Below, piece by piece: positions 62,361-64,000 of a stretch of DNA of 64,000 nucleotides (position 1 is the first letter of the stretch; each line of letters starts with the position of its first letter). The DNA is from Adenanthera pavonina (taxonomy: Eukaryota > Streptophyta > Magnoliopsida > Fabales > Fabaceae). The notes beneath the pieces are model-generated. The model was given only the letters and a program-made list of their open reading frames with translations. It ran no database searches and was not told where the DNA came from. The stretch is taken from NCBI GenBank assembly GCA_026686845.1, contig JAIVEN010000014.1, positions 37,842,001 to 37,906,000 of the forward strand, in the 5' to 3' direction. A program made the position numbers and the translations under genes.

Positions 62361-62884
62361 ATAAATTTTTTTTAAAATTTTACTACGTCCCCTTGTAAAC
62401 CCATACATAACCTGTAGTAAGTATAGAAAAATTTTTCCCAATTAGTATGTCCAAGTATCAGTATCAACAACTAAGATAGTTTCTTATATTGTTTCCAACA
62501 AAATTGAGACAAAAATTTTTGAACAACTAAGATACAAACTGTACTTACAAAACTAGACTCGAGTTTTAAACAAGTATAACAACAAAAGCAATGTGTCCAA
62601 AACTAACAAAAATAACATGTCCAAAAACTATCAACAATATATTACAAAGAATATGTGCAAAACTACAAAGAATATGTCCCACAAGTTAGCATATAAGCAT
62701 GTCCACCAACTCTTTCACCTTCTCTTGATGTTCCCTCACTACAACTTTATCTTTTGATGCTTCACCTTTCCTTCACAACATCCACACCTACACTATATAA
62801 GCAAATGTTTTATATTGACATTATCTCGATCAATTTTTTCACAAAGTTGTTCATAATAAAAACAAGTTAAATTTACCTCTCTAT
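62361..62884. other. CACTA 3' non-coding region
   Basis: AT-rich sequence between the subterminal repeats and the end of the protease gene; no feature recognised. Confidence 0.5.
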
Positions 62885-64000
62885 TCATAGGCACTTATCA
62901 AGGATGAAGTTACACCACTCTTCGATGAGTTTCTCTATTTGTGTATCGGAGTACTCGGAATAAGAGGTGTCAGGGAAGTACTGTAAGTTAAAAAAGTTTA
63001 CATAAGTGAAATTGGCAAAATTTTATAAGCATTAATGTAAATATAAAATTACATACCGTGTTTGGGATTATACTATGGCCATGTGTGATGATATCCTTCA
63101 CGAATAACATCACATAGTATCCATAGTCATTATCATTTGGTTGTTTTGGACACTAAAGAGAAAAATAATATTAATTATACAATACAGAAATGTTAATCTC
63201 AACAATTGTTGATTGAATATAAATTTATACATATCCGTATCTTCTTCCATTTATATAACGAGGAAGCTAAGGGTTTTACCATTTTGCCCTTATGATTATC
63301 TCTACACCCCCGTGCCGCTCGAAATATTGACATAGCACTGTTTAACCATAAAATATAAAAAAGGTTAGAGTGAGCAAAACCTAATTTGAATTATTACATA
63401 TAAGTGTGAAACATTAAATACATAAAAAATAAATATATTATTCTTACTTATTAATGATCCCCATCATTTGTTCGTGAAGTTCCGGATCATAATTCAAAGG
63501 ATCCAAAAATTAGATAGTCCGCTCCAATGGATTGATTGCAATTAACATCCAGTGTCCGCTATGAAAAAAACAACCAGTGTCATTAGCAAATTATAATTAA
63601 GCAGATGACGTCAAATATATGAAAATTTGAAAGTTTACTTACACATTATGATACGGAACCAAAAATAAGGCATCTTTGTCGGCCCTTGTAGTGAATGCAT
63701 CCGCAGTTAACTGCTGCTGTTCAGTAATCTTACTGTCTGGCAATTTTGGACCATAAGCAGCTACCTCTTCAGGATGGAAGAATATAAATTTGTTTGTAAG
63801 ATTGCAAGCCACCAATAATGTCTCATAAAGGTATCTTGAATAAAAACAAAATAAAAAACAACATAGGTTAATATGAAGGCCTAAAGTGAAAAAAATTAAA
63901 ACACATAGATTAATATCAAGTACCTTATGTACAAGTTAACATTTGCAAATCCGATCCACTTCCGATAGATGATGTAATCAACAATTTCAGCATTGATACT
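62885..64000 (-). pseudogene. C48 (Ulp1-like) protease gene of the CACTA, catalytic Cys lost
   Basis: I read six minus-strand exons: 64000 (partial) to 63924; 63834-63643; 63558-63448; 63337 to about 63235; 63152-63057; 62980-62885, ending in TGA. Introns have GT/AG ends except a doubtful donor after the fourth. Exon 3 starts GHWMLIAINPLERTI, which holds the catalytic His, then a TAA where Tyr is expected, then FLDPLNYDPELHEQMM with the Asp. Exon 5 reads CPKQPNDNDYGYYVMLFVKD; the Tyr in NDY stands where the family has the nucleophilic Cys. The last exon ends EKLIEEWCNFILDKCL. Such C48 domains are common in plant CACTA proteins; their role in transposition is not settled. The exon structure and phases are otherwise well preserved. 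Confidence 0.8.

Larger units (their letters stand above)
61822..64000 (-). mobile_element. CACTA transposon, one end and 3' gene region
   Basis: CACTACACTAAAATTGGG starts at 61822, the canonical CACTA terminus. It is followed by subterminal repeats of TTTAGTTGGCGTTT (61845-62360) and then by a minus-strand C48 protease gene. The other end, any transposase and the target duplication are outside the window. It is not closely related to the CACTA at 25532: the terminal and subterminal words differ. Confidence 0.88.

Noticed and set aside
1..64000. tRNA genes
   Set aside because: Only primer-binding sites complementary to tRNA ends were found; no cloverleaf sequence was recognised.

Overview
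This window is AT-rich plant nuclear DNA made almost entirely of nested transposable elements. I found no intact host gene. The content points to a flowering plant with a large repeat-rich genome: chromovirus-like and Tat/Ogre-like Ty3/gypsy elements, a Sirevirus-like Ty1/copia element, two CACTA transposons, and a captured fragment resembling a phytosulfokine precursor. I cannot name the species.

The frame of the window is a decayed Tat/Ogre-type gypsy element on the minus strand. Its 5' LTR is split (37976-39518 and 60994-61410). It reads leftward through an extra ORF1 (37161 to about 32315), gag (31631-30364, continuing at 25127-24250), protease (24203-23301), reverse transcriptase (22803-21604), RNase H (18832-18465) and the start of integrase (15590-14951). 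Interrupting it are two complete solo LTRs of a family I call B (15909-18464 with TSD CCATT; 18833-21602 with TSD TGTGG), a truncated B LTR (32578-35100), a Sirevirus-type solo LTR (35136-36714), and a copia-like solo LTR (25133-30358, TSD ATTAT). That last LTR is itself split by a 3.65-kb non-autonomous CACTA element (25532-29185, TSD ATT), which carries gene fragments.

To the left (1114-13409) lies a second gypsy element, G1, a Tekay-like chromovirus on the minus strand. It has long family-A LTRs, a decayed polyprotein, and a solo B LTR just inside its primer-binding site. To the right, inside the Tat LTR, sits G2 (39519 to about 60713), with the same LTR family. G2 has been invaded by a full-length 11.8-kb Sirevirus-like copia element (44275-56066, TSD ACTTT) and by a solo family-A LTR (57211-59715, TSD CTAAT). 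The right LTR of G2 is cut off and followed by a second copy of the DNA that lies to its left. Beyond the Tat LTR, a second CACTA element starts at 61822 and runs off the window. Its minus strand carries a C48 (Ulp1-like) protease gene with a premature stop and a lost catalytic cysteine.

The order of events can be read from the nesting: Tat first, then G2, the copia solo LTR and the B and Sirevirus insertions into it, then the CACTA inside the copia LTR and the Sirevirus inside G2. All element genes seen are broken, often by G-to-A or C-to-T type changes at catalytic residues. The most unusual signals are the phytosulfokine-like fragment in the CACTA, a 0.5-kb inversion inside one LTR, the filled/empty-site recombination scar at G2, and a hairpin kept in all five B LTRs with a compensatory base-pair change.
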